Positions 1-9,344 of a stretch of DNA of 64,000 bases are shown here, piece after piece. The notes below the pieces were generated by a model. The model saw nothing but the letters and a program-made list of their open reading frames with translations, was not told the origin of the DNA and made no database searches. The DNA is from Anatilimnocola floriformis (GTDB lineage: Bacteria; Planctomycetota; Planctomycetia; Pirellulales; Pirellulaceae), in contig NZ_JAMLFW010000002.1 of NCBI RefSeq assembly GCF_024256385.1, forward strand, positions 806,001 through 870,000, read 5' to 3'. Each line of letters starts with the position of its first letter. Position 1 is the stretch's first letter. The translations under genes and the position numbers were made by a program.

Positions 1-316
1 GTTCCGATACGTCAGTTGCGGCTGATTAGAGAGCCTAGCGCCACTGTACTATGAAAAATGAATCAATCTACGCGCCGAAGAAGTCAATTCGAGGGCAATG
101 ACCGACTCAGTAAAGATCCGTGCTCGCGTAGAGTCGGCCTGGCAGAATTTTTACCAGACCTCCCCGGGCGCTAAAAATCCCGGAATCATCTATTCCCGCT
201 GTTGCGCCCGACCAACATTCCACCACGTTGATTGAAATGGCAAGACTTCGGCAAACTAATCAACCCAGCGCTGGTTTTAGAGGTCTCAAACGACTCGCGC
301 CGTATTAATGTGCGAA
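1..316. other. gene-free stretch at window start
   Basis: No open reading frame here looks like a protein on either strand, and I see no RNA gene or clear repeat. It lies downstream of the small minus-strand membrane protein gene ending at 317. The real gene to the left, if any, starts outside the window. Confidence 0.5.
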
Positions 317-718
317 CTACGGCAAGTGCAGTTCCTTCTTGCCGGTGATCTGATCAACTTCGTGGGTCAGCCGAACAGCCTCACGTGCTCGCTGCTCATC
401 CTCAAATTTTTGCACCTTCGTGTACCAGAAGTACCCGCCGATGCCTGCGATTAACAGCCCTGCGAACGTGAATACTGCACACGAGTTCATAGCGAAGTAA
501 GCATTTCTCGACTCCGTCGCGAGATGTTTTTCCCAGAACTCTTTCTCCAATCCTTGCTGCTGCTGCGCACGCAGTAGATTTCCAACATTCTCACGAAGCG
601 ATCGATTGAAATAGGCGGAATTGCTCCAGATGCCTATCGCGCTGGCCACGGCCAGCAATGTGCCGCATGTGGTAATCCACTGGTAGAGATGTCCGTTGGG
701 AAGGTTGGGCAACATCAC
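317..718 (-). CDS. small two-span membrane protein, unknown function
   Basis: A 133-residue protein with two hydrophobic segments, about residues 14-31 (starting WITTCGTLL) and 79-99 (starting SCAVFTFAG). Between them is a charged, Gln-rich linker that may form a short coiled coil (residues about 35-75). The tail after the second span is charged and should lie in the cytoplasm if both ends face inward. I do not recognise a family. It stands alone, divergent from the large surface-protein gene at 1096 and separated from it by about 380 bases. The start at 718 is the first ATG of the frame. It is accepted as a gene because of its length, coherent membrane topology and lack of any competing frame. 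Confidence 0.6.
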   Translation of the reverse strand: MMLPNLPNGHLYQWITTCGTLLAVASAIGIWSNSAYFNRSLRENVGNLLRAQQQQGLEKEFWEKHLATESRNAYFAMNSCAVFTFAGLLIAGIGGYFWYTKVQKFEDEQRAREAVRLTHEVDQITGKKELHLP

Positions 719-1095
719 GAGCCTCCATTGCTGCGAAAGTAAAATCTTTAGAAACGATTAATCGACGAGCGGCATGACGCGTCCCGAAAGGTGATGAGAG
801 CAGGCACATGCTAGCGGCGATAAGTTCATGCGGTCTTAACACATCCGTCTCTTTAATAATAGCAAACGAACCATATAATATATTTCGATTCCGCAATTCA
901 TTTATTTGACAAGGTATGGCGTCATATAAGAAACCCAACCGGAGGATTATCGAGACTCCCAGCCGGTTTGGACGCCGGTGCTCCTACCACAGAAGGCGAC
1001 TTAGGAACGAGCTGCCTTCACTCAGTGGCCTCACTTGAAGCCCACTGCGAATAAACCCCGCCTCATTTTTCTCTTGATTGCAGATGGGTTGAACC
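719..1095. other. intergenic leader before the 2287-residue surface protein
   Basis: A divergent intergenic region. It is locally AT-rich around 850-930 and contains a perfect TATAAT at 874-879, but no convincing -35 box lies at the right distance. At 935-971 an imperfect inverted repeat (CCAACCGG pairing with CCGGTTTGG across a 20-base loop) could form a hairpin in the leader of the downstream gene. I see no coding potential and treat both signals as tentative. Confidence 0.3.
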
Positions 1096-4000
1096 ATGTT
1101 AAATCGCCGAAGTTGCATTGCGCGCACACGTCGCCTGTTCCTCGAGTCTCTGGAGACTCGACTTCCTTTGGCAACATTAAGCGACTCAGGTGGACCGACA
1201 CTATTGATGACGCTGAGTGCAAACGAAGGGCTGACCTTATCGTCCGCAGGGGGCAACTATTCATTTATCAGCAATCAGACATTTGTGAATGGCGGAGTCA
1301 GTCAAGTCGCAGACTTTTCGGCGTTCTCGAGTTCGACCCTGAGTCTGAACGATCTAGCCCAGTATTCAGCGATCAATATTTTCGACGCCGATGCTAACGC
1401 CTCAGTGACATTCGCTAATAGCGGATCGAACAGCTTTGCAAGTGGCATCGCGGTCGTTCTCGATCATCCTGCAGCCGGCTCGATTGTATTCGAGGGCACG
1501 ACCGCTCTTTCAGGATCGAACTATCTGAGTGTTTCTACGAGCAGGAATATCGAAGTTCATAGCGGCGCTAGCGTAAGCACATTCGACGGAAGCTTATCAC
1601 TTCTCGCAAATCAGCAACTTACCCCGACTGCTGGTTCGTTCGTCGGCGTCCAAATCTCAAATTCTCAAGTCAAAAGCACGGGTGTCGGAAGCGTAACCGT
1701 TAAGGGGCGAGGTGGCACAAGCAGTGCGAATCTCAATCATGGCGTGTTTCTAGAATCGAGCGGATCTCTGATCACATCGCAAGGCGGTGCGATCGCAGTG
1801 GATGGGGCCGGGGGAGGAAACGGGACCAGCGTTTCAAACCATGGAGTTTTTGTCGAAGGAACGATTTTCAATGCGAGCGCTAGCGGGACGGTGACTGTCC
1901 GAGGTATCGGTGGGAACACAACTGGATCCGACAGCGATAGCAACATTGGAGTTTTTGTTCCGCGCGCCGACGCTCGCATTTCGTCGAATGGCGGAGCCGT
2001 CGCCATCGAAGGAACTGCCGGTGGAGCAGGAAGCGGGATCGGCAATTTCGGTGTCCAACTCGGCGGCACGATCAGCAGCAGCGGTACCAGCACCTCGTCT
2101 ACCGTGACCGTGACGGGCACTGGTGGGCGCACAAGTGGGTATACGAACCATGGTGTCGTGCTATCGGCGCCTGCCGCACACATTACCTCCAGTGCGGGAG
2201 CTGTGCTTGTTGTAGGAACAGGAGGCGGGGTGGGGGCGAGCACTAGCAATCACGGTGTGTATTTCGACGCAGTGGGCGTGATTGACAGCTCCGGGCCGTT
2301 GGCCACTGTCACTGTTCGGGGATTTGGCGGCAATACCACGGGCACGGGCGGATTCAACGATGGAGTGGTAGTTGTCGGGCCGGCATCCCACATAAGCTCG
2401 AGTGGCGGCTCTGTCTCCGTTGAAGGGTACGGTGGCGGAGCTGGAGCGAGCACCGACAACATCGGAGTGTTGGTCGTCAACGGTGCAGCGATTACTAGCG
2501 AGGGCACCGCGGCACCTGTGAATGTTATGGGCGGCGGCGGCAATATTTCCGGGAGCGGCGGGCGCAATTTTGGTGTTTCGCTGATTGCTGCAGCTGCGCA
2601 GATTTCTTCCGCAGGAGGTGCAATTGCAGTTACCGGGACGAGCGGAAGTGGGGCAACCAGTTCCGCAGTTCGCACAGAGCTTGGCGGAAAGTTCATCGGT
2701 GTAGCGTCTGCAGTGATCACCGTGACTGCTGATTCGATCGAATTCCTTTCTTCAACCTCGATCGACGCTGGCAACAGTCCAGTCGTTCTCAGGCCCAAGA
2801 CTGCCGCATTCGCGATCGATTTAGGAGGAGCTGATGTTCTTGCTGGGAGTGGATCTGGTGCGTTGGGATTGACCGATGGCGAGCTCGGTTCCGTGGTGGC
2901 GGGAACAGTCCAAATTGGTGACTCAGGCACTGGAGCGATTGTCGTGAGCGCGCAACTCACATCGGTGAATGACCTGACGCTGGTCACAAGCGCACAGCTA
3001 ACCTCGAGTCAAGGCATCCTGATGGCACTCAACAAGAGTCTTGTCGTCAATGCCGGCGGAACGATCAGTTTGCCGAGTAGTACGAGCGATCTCATAGCTA
3101 GTGGGACCGGATCGATCTCATTGACCACGACGAGAAACATTTCGCTGGGCCTATTTGCGAGTATCACTACAGCAAGTGGTGACCTGTCGTTGAGTGCCAA
3201 TCAGCAAGTTGCTCCGTCGACCGGATCCTTTGTTGGTATCGAGATCATCGGTGGAACGATCAACGTCGGTAACGGTAACTTATCCATCAAAGGTCGTGGC
3301 GGGGACAACTCGTCGAACAACTACGGCGTCTTCGTGAGAGGATCCCAAGGGCAAGTGATGTCGACTGGCGGCGCAATCCTCGTGGAGGGGAGGGCTGGGG
3401 GAAGTGGCGGCGGCAACTCGAATTTTGGCGTGTACCTCCTCTCCGGCGCAGGAATCTCTAGCGCGGGGAGCATGTCGACAGCGACGGTCACTGTGAAGGG
3501 CTACGGCGGCAATTTCAATGGCAATGGTGGCAGTAACAACGGAGTGGTAGTTGAACAGTCTGACGCGTTCATCAGATCAAATGGTGGCGCGTTGCTCGTT
3601 GAGGGAACGGGAGGGGGTGGCGGTGGTAGCGGGAACAACTACGGCGTCCACGCAATGGGCGGAGTGATCGAAAGTACGGCGGCGGCCGTCACCGTCAAGG
3701 GATACGGAGGAAATCTGAGTGGAGCGGTCGGTTCGGACAACTACGGTGTGCTTGTCCGCGGTTCCTCGGGACTAATCTCGGCGTTCAGTTCTGTAGTCGT
3801 ACAAGGCACCGGGGGAGGGACCGGCAACAGCTTCAACAATTTCGGCGTCTACTTGTTGTCGGGCGGGACAATCACGAGCACTGGCACTGTGGCCAGTTCA
3901 ACTGTTGCTGTCTCGGGAAATGGCGGGAACAGTACGGGGGCTGGAAATACCAATTTTGGAGTCTTCATCGAAAACTCTGCCGCGACGGTCAGTTCTAGCG

Positions 4001-7000
4001 GTGGGGCAATCGAAATCACTGGGATCAGCGGGAGCGGCGCTACTAGTCCCGCAATTTCACTGCAAAACACTGGCAGAATATTGGGGACGTCAGCTAACGC
4101 GATGGTGACCCTAGTCGGGGATTCGATGGATTTTCTGCCCAGCACATCCATCAATGCGGGATCCAATTTCGTCACTCTCAAGCCGCGGACTGCAGGCACT
4201 CTGATCAATTTAGGAGGCGACGACGGTTTGATTGGAAGCCCCTTAGTTCTTGGGCTAACTGATGCTGCGATTGATCGCGTTACTGCGGGAACACTCCAGA
4301 TTGGGGTTCCGAGTAGTGGCACGATCAACGTCACTTCCGCAATCAGCTATGAGGGCAACCTCACGTTGGTGACGGGTGGCGGATTGTCTGGAAGCGCCGG
4401 CCTAACGACCGGATCTGCGACCGCCACAACGCTTCGAGTTCAACAAACCGGCAATTCGACTTACACCGGTGTCCTCGGTGGCAACACTACGAATGCAAAC
4501 AACTTCCGCCTGATAAAGGAAGGTGCTGGCAGCTTAATTTTGACAGCCGCTCACACGTATGCGGGTAACACGTTGGTGAACGCAGGCGAATTGCGAATCA
4601 ACGGTTCGCTCGCGGACACAAGCGAAACTCTAGCGCAGACCGGCGGAACTGTGGGCGGAACGGGGGTGCTCAACAATTTACTCAATGCAAGTTCCCTGAG
4701 TACTATTTCACCGGGCAACGGCATGATCGGTACGTTGACGGTAAACCATTCTGCACTCTCAGGGTTGCAAATGGGCAGCCCGAGTCAACTAAACATTGAG
4801 CTCGGCGGAATCGCGTCTTACGACAAATTGATCGTGAACGGCACCATTTCTCTTTCTGCTGGCGCTACACTCAACCTGTCTTCATTCAATGGCTATGCAC
4901 CCGCGCCAAACTCTACATTCGTGTTCGTCGTTAACGACTCTAGCGACCCGATTGTCGGGACTTTTGTGGCAGGAGCTGGGAGTAGTCTTGTTCCGGGCAC
5001 CGTGCTAACCGAGGGCACGCTTGTCAGTTCGAACTTCCTGGGAAGCGGCTTGCCTGCCTATATCACTTATCTAGGAGGCGATGGCAATGACGCTGCGATC
5101 ACTCTCGCTGGCGGACAAATCGAAATCACGAGCGGTGCAACGGCGAGTATTCCAGAAAACAGCGTGGCGGCCGCTTACACGATTCATGCCGAGTTCCTCG
5201 GCCCGGGAGGTACGATTGCCTACGGCATTTCTGGAGTCGATGCGGCGCGATTCCAGGTGAATGGCAGTTCGGGAGCAATCACATTCGTAGCACCTCCCAA
5301 CTTTGAGAATCCCGTCGACTCTGGATTCAACAATACCTACGACATCGTTGTGGTTGCATCAGCAGGACAATTGACCGCCACTAAGCCAGTGGTCATCACC
5401 GTTACCGATGTCAATGAGTCTCCGATGATCGCCGCACAAACTTTCTCGATTCCAGAGAGTGTTTCGATCGTAGTTAACGGGACCTTCGAATATCCCCATA
5501 CGAATCCGGCAAATGGCCTTCCTTTCGGCTGGCAAAGAACAGGCAGCGTCGAAGTAATCGGGGAGGACTCTACTTCGGGCGCCGGTCCGGCATTCGATGG
5601 TGAACAATTCGTGGATCTGAACGGCGAGGGAACCGGCGGCGTTTCTCAAGTGCTGGCAACGGTTCCCGGCCACTCGTACTCCTTGACGTTTAGTTATGCC
5701 AACAATTACGTGTGGACAAGTCCGTCCAATCCTGCGACTGCGCTCGTTAGCATTCGAAACAATTCGACCGACCTAGTTCCGGCGTTCTCTATTTCTCATG
5801 GCTCATCTAACAGCTTAGGCCTGAATTGGACGCTTCATGCGGTCAACTTTACCGCTGCTGGCTCAAGCACCACTTTGCAATTTCTATCGACGATTCCGAT
5901 CGGTGACGGCGGCATTTACATCGATGGGGTCTCTGTTGTCGACCAGACAATGGGCACCGTGAACGGCAGTGTTGTCGGCACCGTCAGCAGCAGCGACGTC
6001 GACATCAGCGATACCAAGACTTTCGCAATCACTGGCGGAAATTCATCTAACGCTTTCGCGATTCACCCCACCACGGGATTGCTCACGGTCACAAATGGCT
6101 CACTGCTGAACTTTGAGGAGAGGCCGACGTATGTCTTGATGGTTTCCGTGACTGACGCCGGTGGGTTGACTGCGACAAATAATGTGACGATCAACGTTAC
6201 GAACCTCAATGAGGCTCCTATCGTTGCCTCGCAATCATTTTCAATCGCCGAAAACTCGCCCAATGGCACATTGGTCGGCACTGTCCTCGCGTTCGACATG
6301 GACCAGGCAGATTCGAGGACTTTCGCAATTACAGCCGGAAATCTGACCGGTGCTTTCACGATTACCGCGAACACTGGCGCAATTAGGGTGGCCGATAGCG
6401 TGCTCCTGGACTACGAGTCCGTTTCCAGCTTTGCGCTGACGGTGCGAGTCACCGACAGTGGTGGTCTTTCGAGCACCAGCGTAGTGACTGTGCTGCTCAC
6501 GGATGTACGCTACGATCCGGCGCTGCTGAACGTCACTTCCTTCTCTTTGAATCCGGTACTGGCTGCCGCAGGGGTAGTCGCCACTCCTCATTTCAGCGCG
6601 GCGGGCTCTGTGGTTATGGACATCAGCGCAGGAACGACATTCAGCACTACTCCAGGCGGATTGTCGCTGGGCGCGTTCACGGCTGTGGTCCCGGCAACTG
6701 CCGGCTATCGCACCAAGGGCACGCTCAACCTTGGCAATGTTGCCGTCAACGGAGGCGCGCTGACTGCAGTTGGCGACGACGGGGTGCTCGTAGTTGCATA
6801 TTTCGGCGATGTGACCGGGAATGGCACCTACACTGGACAAGATGCTTCGTATCTCGCACGGGTTTCTGTTGGCATCGATAACGGCTTCGAGCAATTCAAG
6901 TTGCTCGACCCAAATCTCATTGGAGACATCACTGGAAACGGCGACATAACGGCCCAAGATGTGTCATACGCAATGCGGACAGCTGTAGGCATATCCGTTG

Positions 7001-7959
7001 CAGAAGTTCCCGCGCCGCTGCCAACTGTTTCCTTGGTGCAGGGAGGACCAGACCCGAAACTTTCCGTGCCGCAAACGTTGGCCGCGTCACCAGGTGAATC
7101 ACTGGTTATTCCCGTCGACATCGATAGCATCGTAAACCTCACAGGCAACGGTTTGATGTCGGCCGATCTGGTCATATACTTCGATCCCTCGGTGCTAGAG
7201 ATCACTGAGGTTGCGCTGGGTAGCCTCATTGCGAGTCGGGGCTGGTCCATTTCTTCACAGATCAATCCTCTCGCAGGTCGGATCGACCTTTCGCTGGCAG
7301 GCACGAGCCCGATCGAGGGCGTATTCCGCGGGCAACTCGTTCAGTTGCATGCAAACGTGAAGTCAGACGCACGTTCGGGATCATTCGCTATCAATCTCGC
7401 CGCAAGTTCTCGCTATCGAACAACTCAGCTCAACGAAGGTTTCCTCACGCTGATTCCGGCGCCGACGGACGATCCGAATGACCCAATCGATGGTCGTCTC
7501 ACCGTTCAAAGCCGGGAGCCAGGGGGCTCTCAGCAGGGCCAAGCCAGGCTATCCGGGGATCACCTTCTCATCACAGGGACAGACGGAGACGATAGTATTA
7601 TCGTTGGACAGCTGCTCGATGGCCGCTTTCGAGTGCGTCTCGGACGCCAACACCTCGGGGACTTCGTAGCAGCTGGAGTCGCAATTGATTCCTTGAGAGG
7701 AGAGGACTTTGTCTACGCCTCTCCATTTGCATCGGCCGTCGTTGTAACAGGAGAATTGACGGAGAGTGACCACGTCTTCGGTGGAGAGAACACACAAATT
7801 GTGAACTCACAAACCCCTGAAGTGAGTCAACAAGGAGCGAGCAGCGGCACGCTAAATGATTCGGCACTTTTGCAACTCATTTCAAACTGGAGCAATGAGT
7901 TCAGTGACATTAATCCAAACGGACATTCCTCGCGTACTGGACTGTCACGCAGGCGATGA
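1096..7959 (+). CDS. giant exported multidomain surface protein with cadherin, dockerin and cohesin domains
   Basis: A 2287-residue extracellular protein, probably adhesive or structural. It starts with an Arg-rich segment and a LESLETRLPLA motif of the LEPR-XLL type (about residues 17-27). Residues about 144-625 and 675-1085 are two copies of a Gly/Ser/Thr-rich beta-helix region with recurring NHGVF/NFGVY and GGAI phrases, like filamentous haemagglutinin repeats. An autotransporter-associated strand repeat follows (about 1112-1195), then cadherin-like domains (about 1338-1443 and 1709-1805). A second cadherin is interrupted by a DUF642-like jelly-roll (about 1459-1618). A dockerin with two GD(V/I)TGNG calcium loops (about 1902-1968) precedes a cohesin-like domain (about 1989-2122). 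The domain assignments are by eye. Gene ends are clear; there is no strong Shine-Dalgarno sequence, which is common in this phylum. The ligand is unknown. Confidence 0.88.
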   Translation: MLNRRSCIARTRRLFLESLETRLPLATLSDSGGPTLLMTLSANEGLTLSSAGGNYSFISNQTFVNGGVSQVADFSAFSSSTLSLNDLAQYSAINIFDADANASVTFANSGSNSFASGIAVVLDHPAAGSIVFEGTTALSGSNYLSVSTSRNIEVHSGASVSTFDGSLSLLANQQLTPTAGSFVGVQISNSQVKSTGVGSVTVKGRGGTSSANLNHGVFLESSGSLITSQGGAIAVDGAGGGNGTSVSNHGVFVEGTIFNASASGTVTVRGIGGNTTGSDSDSNIGVFVPRADARISSNGGAVAIEGTAGGAGSGIGNFGVQLGGTISSSGTSTSSTVTVTGTGGRTSGYTNHGVVLSAPAAHITSSAGAVLVVGTGGGVGASTSNHGVYFDAVGVIDSSGPLATVTVRGFGGNTTGTGGFNDGVVVVGPASHISSSGGSVSVEGYGGGAGASTDNIGVLVVNGAAITSEGTAAPVNVMGGGGNISGSGGRNFGVSLIAAAAQISSAGGAIAVTGTSGSGATSSAVRTELGGKFIGVASAVITVTADSIEFLSSTSIDAGNSPVVLRPKTAAFAIDLGGADVLAGSGSGALGLTDGELGSVVAGTVQIGDSGTGAIVVSAQLTSVNDLTLVTSAQLTSSQGILMALNKSLVVNAGGTISLPSSTSDLIASGTGSISLTTTRNISLGLFASITTASGDLSLSANQQVAPSTGSFVGIEIIGGTINVGNGNLSIKGRGGDNSSNNYGVFVRGSQGQVMSTGGAILVEGRAGGSGGGNSNFGVYLLSGAGISSAGSMSTATVTVKGYGGNFNGNGGSNNGVVVEQSDAFIRSNGGALLVEGTGGGGGGSGNNYGVHAMGGVIESTAAAVTVKGYGGNLSGAVGSDNYGVLVRGSSGLISAFSSVVVQGTGGGTGNSFNNFGVYLLSGGTITSTGTVASSTVAVSGNGGNSTGAGNTNFGVFIENSAATVSSSGGAIEITGISGSGATSPAISLQNTGRILGTSANAMVTLVGDSMDFLPSTSINAGSNFVTLKPRTAGTLINLGGDDGLIGSPLVLGLTDAAIDRVTAGTLQIGVPSSGTINVTSAISYEGNLTLVTGGGLSGSAGLTTGSATATTLRVQQTGNSTYTGVLGGNTTNANNFRLIKEGAGSLILTAAHTYAGNTLVNAGELRINGSLADTSETLAQTGGTVGGTGVLNNLLNASSLSTISPGNGMIGTLTVNHSALSGLQMGSPSQLNIELGGIASYDKLIVNGTISLSAGATLNLSSFNGYAPAPNSTFVFVVNDSSDPIVGTFVAGAGSSLVPGTVLTEGTLVSSNFLGSGLPAYITYLGGDGNDAAITLAGGQIEITSGATASIPENSVAAAYTIHAEFLGPGGTIAYGISGVDAARFQVNGSSGAITFVAPPNFENPVDSGFNNTYDIVVVASAGQLTATKPVVITVTDVNESPMIAAQTFSIPESVSIVVNGTFEYPHTNPANGLPFGWQRTGSVEVIGEDSTSGAGPAFDGEQFVDLNGEGTGGVSQVLATVPGHSYSLTFSYANNYVWTSPSNPATALVSIRNNSTDLVPAFSISHGSSNSLGLNWTLHAVNFTAAGSSTTLQFLSTIPIGDGGIYIDGVSVVDQTMGTVNGSVVGTVSSSDVDISDTKTFAITGGNSSNAFAIHPTTGLLTVTNGSLLNFEERPTYVLMVSVTDAGGLTATNNVTINVTNLNEAPIVASQSFSIAENSPNGTLVGTVLAFDMDQADSRTFAITAGNLTGAFTITANTGAIRVADSVLLDYESVSSFALTVRVTDSGGLSSTSVVTVLLTDVRYDPALLNVTSFSLNPVLAAAGVVATPHFSAAGSVVMDISAGTTFSTTPGGLSLGAFTAVVPATAGYRTKGTLNLGNVAVNGGALTAVGDDGVLVVAYFGDVTGNGTYTGQDASYLARVSVGIDNGFEQFKLLDPNLIGDITGNGDITAQDVSYAMRTAVGISVAEVPAPLPTVSLVQGGPDPKLSVPQTLAASPGESLVIPVDIDSIVNLTGNGLMSADLVIYFDPSVLEITEVALGSLIASRGWSISSQINPLAGRIDLSLAGTSPIEGVFRGQLVQLHANVKSDARSGSFAINLAASSRYRTTQLNEGFLTLIPAPTDDPNDPIDGRLTVQSREPGGSQQGQARLSGDHLLITGTDGDDSIIVGQLLDGRFRVRLGRQHLGDFVAAGVAIDSLRGEDFVYASPFASAVVVTGELTESDHVFGGENTQIVNSQTPEVSQQGASSGTLNDSALLQLISNWSNEFSDINPNGHSSRTGLSRRR

Positions 7960-8005
7960 GTCTTTTTGAACTGCAAACAAATATCCCGCCCGGTCGACGA
8001 ATAGC

Positions 8006-8377
8006 TTGCAATCAAATTGCCAAAGTAAGGTTGGTTTAGTTACATGCCTAAACTTTGGAGTATCGATCAGGGGCCGCGAGGTAAAGTCAGGCCCTAACAA
8101 GTCCGCCGCTATCCGCGATTACAAAGCCGCCAATCCGAAAGAGGTGTCTGAGGCGTTGAGCAAATCCGGATTCGACATCTTCGCTCAGTTTGTCAGCACG
8201 GTCCTATCTAATGCGAAGAAGAAGGGCGGCAAGGTTGGCAAGCGAGGCCGGAAACCGATGGCGGTTCCTGTGGATGGCCTGCAGCAATTGATCCAGGTGA
8301 AAAAGCTTGTGGATCAGATCGGCGGGTTGGAGAAGGCCAAGGCCGCGGTCGATGCACTTGCCCAGATCCTCGGGTAA
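8006..8377 (+). CDS. small basic protein resembling planctomycete DNA-binding-like proteins; start uncertain
   Basis: The body contains SGPNKSAAIRDY followed by NPKEVSEALSKSG, a pattern of small planctomycete proteins that look like a winged-helix or 'restart' type helical domain. A Lys/Arg-rich stretch (KKKGGKVGKRGRKP) and a helical C-terminus rich in Leu, Val and Lys follow. A nucleic-acid-binding role is inferred from charge and the resemblance, not demonstrated. The start is doubtful. The only in-frame initiator upstream is TTG at 8006, whereas an ATG at 8044 lies in another frame. The first 25 codons therefore may not be translated, or there may be a frameshift at the 5' end. It sits between the surface-protein gene and the sigma factor gene at 8435, in the same direction. 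Confidence 0.6.
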   Translation: MQSNCQSKVGLVTCLNFGVSIRGREVKSGPNKSAAIRDYKAANPKEVSEALSKSGFDIFAQFVSTVLSNAKKKGGKVGKRGRKPMAVPVDGLQQLIQVKKLVDQIGGLEKAKAAVDALAQILG

Positions 8378-8395
8378 GCAGTTCGCAGAAGATTT

Positions 8396-8422
8396 TTAGA
8401 CAAATCTGCTGTGGTCGCGCAT
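8396..8422 (+). promoter_or_regulatory. two-block promoter-like motif before the ECF sigma gene
   Basis: TTAGACAAAT and GTCGCGCAT are separated by 8 bases. An identical pair with the same 8-base gap occurs at 9345-9371 before the GspF operon, with an unrelated spacer sequence. Two conserved blocks at fixed spacing are what an ECF sigma factor recognises (-35 and -10). Placement before its own gene and before the putative target operon fits autoregulation. If this is the promoter, the sigma mRNA would be nearly leaderless, since ATG at 8435 lies 13 bases beyond the motif. Function is inferred. Confidence 0.6.
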
Positions 8423-8434
8423 CATGTAGGGCGC

Positions 8435-9001
8435 ATGAGTGCGACCCAAGCTTTTTCCGCGCGAGTTCGTGAGTGCACCGACCAGTTGGCGGTGACGGGC
8501 GTTGCTGCGCTGGGAATGCTGTATGACTTGACTGCGCAAAGACTTGTGCGGTTCGCGGTAACTGTATCCTATCACCAGCACGACGCCGAAGACGCGGTGC
8601 AAGCAGTTCTGGCCCGGCTGGCTACGAGCCCGCAGCAATTGAAGGACGTCGGCTGTCCCTGGGCTTATCTGCTGCGAATGGTTCGCAACGAAGTCATCGC
8701 CATCCACCGACGGCAAAAGCGCTGCACCGCAGCCGGCGATTTGTCGGATTTGATCACGCGCTGTCCCATTGATGAGGCTGAACGCGAAGAATCCCATCGC
8801 GCAGTCTGGGCTGCTCTTCGATCGCTGCCGGTTGATCAGGCCGAAGTGGTGGTTCTCAAAATCTGGGAGGAGATGACATTCGCCCAAATCGGCGAGATTC
8901 TCGAACTCTCGCTGAATACGGTTGCCAGCCGGTATCAGTATGGCATCGCCAAGTTGACCAGCCGACTGACCAAGCAACCCACGAGGGTGCGGCATGGATA
9001 A
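8435..9001 (+). CDS. ECF-family RNA polymerase sigma factor
   Basis: A 188-residue sigma-70-family protein of the extracytoplasmic-function type. Region 2 is visible in the first half (HDAEDAVQAVLARLA, then WAYLLRMVRNEVIAIHRR), and region 4 in the second half (LPVDQAEVVVLKIWEEMTFAQIGEIL, with the helix-turn-helix ending in LNTVASRYQYGIAKL). It should direct RNA polymerase to promoters such as the motif repeated at 8396 and 9345. I chose ATG at 8435 over GTG at 8411, because the GTG would lie inside the promoter-like motif. The stop overlaps the start of the next gene by 8 bases, so the two are translationally coupled. That is the usual arrangement for a sigma and its regulator. Confidence 0.9.
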   Translation: MSATQAFSARVRECTDQLAVTGVAALGMLYDLTAQRLVRFAVTVSYHQHDAEDAVQAVLARLATSPQQLKDVGCPWAYLLRMVRNEVIAIHRRQKRCTAAGDLSDLITRCPIDEAEREESHRAVWAALRSLPVDQAEVVVLKIWEEMTFAQIGEILELSLNTVASRYQYGIAKLTSRLTKQPTRVRHG

Positions 9002-9332
9002 CTTTGAATTCGAAGCGAACGAAATTGAGGAACTGCTGCGCTCCGCCGGCGAATATGTCCAGCCGTCTGACGATCTGCTGCCTGCGGTACTCGAGCAGGC
9101 CCGCTTGGCGCGCGCTGAATGGCGTGTGCAAAACTGGGTCTGGTTTGTGATGTTCAACATCGCGCTTTGCATCTTGCTTGTTGGTCACCTGCGTCTGGAG
9201 CCCTCGCGTGATTTTGAAATCATGGGCGCTCCCTCGTCGATCGCTCAGCAGGAGAATCCTGGCTGGCACGCGGTTGACCGCTTCACTGCACTTCGCCGTC
9301 GCCAGGCAGCTGTGCTGCCGTCGCCGAAGTAA
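8994..9332 (+). CDS. small single-span membrane protein, candidate anti-sigma factor
   Basis: A 112-residue protein with an acidic N-terminal cytoplasmic part (MDNFEFEANEIEELL, about residues 1-45). One membrane segment follows at about 48-64 (VWFVMFNIALCILLVGH), then a short outer tail. It overlaps the ECF sigma gene by 8 bases. Coupling to a sigma gene, small size and a single membrane span behind a cytoplasmic helix-rich region fit an anti-sigma factor. No zinc-binding HxxxCxxC motif of the ZAS class is present, so the assignment rests on context only. A second copy of the promoter-like motif lies right after it, separating it from the GspF genes. Confidence 0.7.
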   Translation: MDNFEFEANEIEELLRSAGEYVQPSDDLLPAVLEQARLARAEWRVQNWVWFVMFNIALCILLVGHLRLEPSRDFEIMGAPSSIAQQENPGWHAVDRFTALRRRQAAVLPSPK

Positions 9333-9344
9333 TCAGCAAAATTC

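Noticed and set aside
874-879. TATAAT as a promoter of the 2287-residue protein gene
   Set aside because: No acceptable -35 box at 16-18 bases. TTGACA at 906-911 is downstream and only 13 bases from the next TATAAG.
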